DNA of 64,000 bases from Loxodes magnus (taxonomy: Eukaryota > Ciliophora > Karyorelictea > Loxodida > Loxodidae). Under the pieces are notes generated by a model that was not told the DNA's origin, searched no databases, and saw nothing but the letters and a program-made list of their open reading frames with translations. Numbering within the stretch: position 1 is the first letter of the stretch; each line of letters begins with the position of its first letter. Both the position numbers and the translations under genes were made by a program. Shown one piece after another: positions 62,261-64,000 of the stretch. The stretch covers positions 62,001-126,000 of the forward strand of contig CAMPDV010000537.1 of assembly GCA_946699065.1 (NCBI GenBank). The letters are read 5' to 3'.

Positions 62261-62267
62261 TTAATAA
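62261..62267. repeat. Target site duplication, right copy
   Basis: TTAATAA directly abuts the 5' end of element D. Codons of element F continue from here without loss. Confidence 0.8.
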
Positions 62268-63600
62268 TACGATTAGTAAACATGCATACACAAAGGGACG
62301 AGAAAATTGTACTGTAATGACTATATTTTAATTAGAAGTCATTTAAATAATAACTAATTTGTAAATTTTAAAGTTCACAATGGCTGCTTAAAAAATGGTC
62401 ACATTCCAATTACGGTTAACATTCTATTGAATACAAAATATTACGATAATGAAAAAATAATTTAGAGGAATAGTATATGTATATTAGCAGAAACATTCAA
62501 GAAAATGCAGATTCAGTACTTGGATCATTTTTTCCTGATACTAAATACAATAAACTTCCTCAAGATCTTGCAAGAAAGTATTTAGATGCGAAAAGAGATA
62601 ACTAAGAGTATGAAGAAACTCAAATTTATTTTGGAAGAATTAATTAATAAGTCCTTAATCTTCAGAAATCAGTTAATAAACTTTGATAAAAATACAAATA
62701 TCATCTATGAAAATGGTTAAAAGATAAAGCAAAGAAGAAGTTTCTAAAAGTTAATGAAGAACTAAAAATTATGTTTTCACAAGCGAAAAAGATTCTTAAT
62801 CCAAAAATAAGAAACCAAATGAACTTTAATTAAGAGCTTTAAAACTAATTCGTTGATTCATAAGAGAACTTTGCTTTTAGCAAACATTGAAATCTTATTT
62901 AATAGTAGCTTGATAATAGAAACAAAAATTTTAATCTAGTTTATTAAAATATTTAAGAAATTTAAGATTAAATACCTTCCTATTTACAAGAATTCCAACT
63001 CTTTACGATTTAAGAAATTTAAGAAATTATTCAATAAATACCTAATGGAAAAGCAACTGATTCAGATGGCATAAAGGGAGAATTATTGAAGTATGGAGGT
63101 TATTATCTTACTTTGATTCTTCATTCTTTCTTGAATAATATGCTGAAGTTAGGTAGAATACCTGAAGAACTTAATAAATCAATCATTATTCCTATATTTA
63201 AAAAAGGAAGCAAAGATGACTGGAAAAATTGGAGATCTATTTCTTTGATGAATTCTATACTAAAAATATATGATAAAGCTTTAATTAAAAGGTTATATGA
63301 TTAAATATATAAAAGAAACTTAATTCATAAAAGCTAGATGTGATTCATGAAAAGGAAATAAACTACTATGTAAATTTGGATATTATAGTAAATAATAGAA
63401 TCCTATCCTAAATAAGCAAAAGGGAAGACAAAACTTCTTGCCACACTAATAGATGTAGAGAAAATTTTTGATACTATAGAAAGAAAATTGCTTTTCAATT
63501 AGCTCAGGAGACTATAGTTACCTTTAGGATTTATAAATACCCTTGAATCTTTATATAAAAGCATAAATTCCTCCTTTCTTATAGATGGAACCTTATCTTT
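62268..63600 (+). CDS. LINE ORF2, 3' part: end of endonuclease and reverse transcriptase (element F)
   Basis: It continues the interrupted endonuclease with NTISKHAYTKGTRKLYCNDY and NGHIPITVNIL. The last equals the SDHxPI motif, with SD changed to NG, so a catalytic Asp is lost. Then follow a linker (RKYLDAKRDNQEYEETQIYF), IPNGKATDSDGIKGELLKYG, IIIPIFKKGSKDDWKNWRSI (RT motif 1) and LLATLIDVEKIFDTIERKLL (RT motif A, with IFD for AFD). After SLYKSINSSFLIDG the RT motifs become unrecognisable, so the GxxQG and FADD region is missing or decayed. This is a defective copy. Confidence 0.75.
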
Positions 63601-64000
63601 ACTCAGACTTTGGAATTTAAACTTCTGCTCCTTATTCAATTTATTACACTTAGAAACAAATCATTCAATTTTAATCTTTTTAAGCTTTTAATCTCATTGA
63701 GTTATTAATTTAAATCTATTTTCTCTTTTTTCTTCAAAACAACAAGCTACCAGATTAGTTATAATTAATACATCTTATAAGTACATTTTCTCTTTTTTAT
63801 ACCAAGTTTTCTTTTATTAAATCGACTATTGATGTTTTTGCTGTTGATTATGATTTAAAACTAATAATAGATTTATGATTGCCTAATCTTTATTATTGCT
63901 TCTTCTCTATTTTTTCTAAACTTATTTCAAAAAACTAGTTACCAATATTAATATTCTCTTTCTCTCTTCCTTAAAAAAATAAATTTACTACTAAGAAAAT
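63601..64000. other. Decayed LINE tail or intergenic DNA
   Basis: AT-rich sequence after the last recognisable RT motif. A weak SLFNLL may be a trace of the SPxLFNL motif. No gene called up to the window edge. Confidence 0.35.

Overview
The window is strongly AT-rich eukaryotic nuclear DNA from a ciliate. UAA and UAG are read as glutamine: polyubiquitin genes on the minus strand are open only if both mean Gln, and the array even shows a synonymous TAG/CAG polymorphism at ubiquitin Gln40. UGA appears to be read as tryptophan inside genes and as stop at gene ends: a kinase here has TGA exactly at the Trp of its GTxRWMAPE motif, and a retrotransposon endonuclease has it in GD-W-NAH. That combination is the karyorelictid code (NCBI table 27, as in Loxodes). 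The lineage is inference from the code and nothing else. Because all three triplets can be sense, open length is weak evidence of coding here, and I relied on motifs and composition.

Layout. About 264-2453 is a cluster of minus-strand retroelements: a non-coding SINE-like copy, then two roughly 850-bp elements, each with one ORF1-like gene and a (TTA)n tail. About 2454-3750 is unassigned. About 3752-7990 holds two plus-strand genes, the second encoding a secreted, cysteine-rich protein. About 7999-41988 is a 34-kb tandem array of minus-strand polyubiquitin genes: 28 complete genes plus one truncated copy, about 102 ubiquitin units. Most repeat units are 1055 bp (three ubiquitins plus a 371-bp spacer); longer ones carry 4, 5 or 7 ubiquitins, and two 3478-bp blocks repeat as higher-order units. 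About 41989-43700 is AT-rich DNA followed by another Cys-rich coding segment. A second SINE-like copy lies at about 43819-44115. About 44100-48880 has coding-like but unassigned sequence on both strands. A third ORF1/(TTA)n element lies at about 48922-49795. About 50040-52928 (minus) and 53205-54800 (plus) are uncharacterised genes. About 54964-56290 is a kinase-like gene with WD40 repeats.

From about 56340 to the right end is a plus-strand LINE (endonuclease plus reverse transcriptase) split by a complete minus-strand LINE (56884-62260) flanked by a 7-bp target duplication, TTAATAA. The inserted LINE and the two SINE-like copies share the same 3' hairpin and tail, which suggests a LINE-SINE partnership.

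The most unusual feature is the ubiquitin array. In every complete copy the last ubiquitin has TGA in place of Gly76, followed directly by a second TGA, so the final moiety lacks the residue needed for conjugation. Upstream units keep normal Gly-Gly-Met junctions and would be released by deubiquitinases. Most differences between copies are synonymous and are arranged in runs along the array, as expected from unequal crossing-over and conversion.
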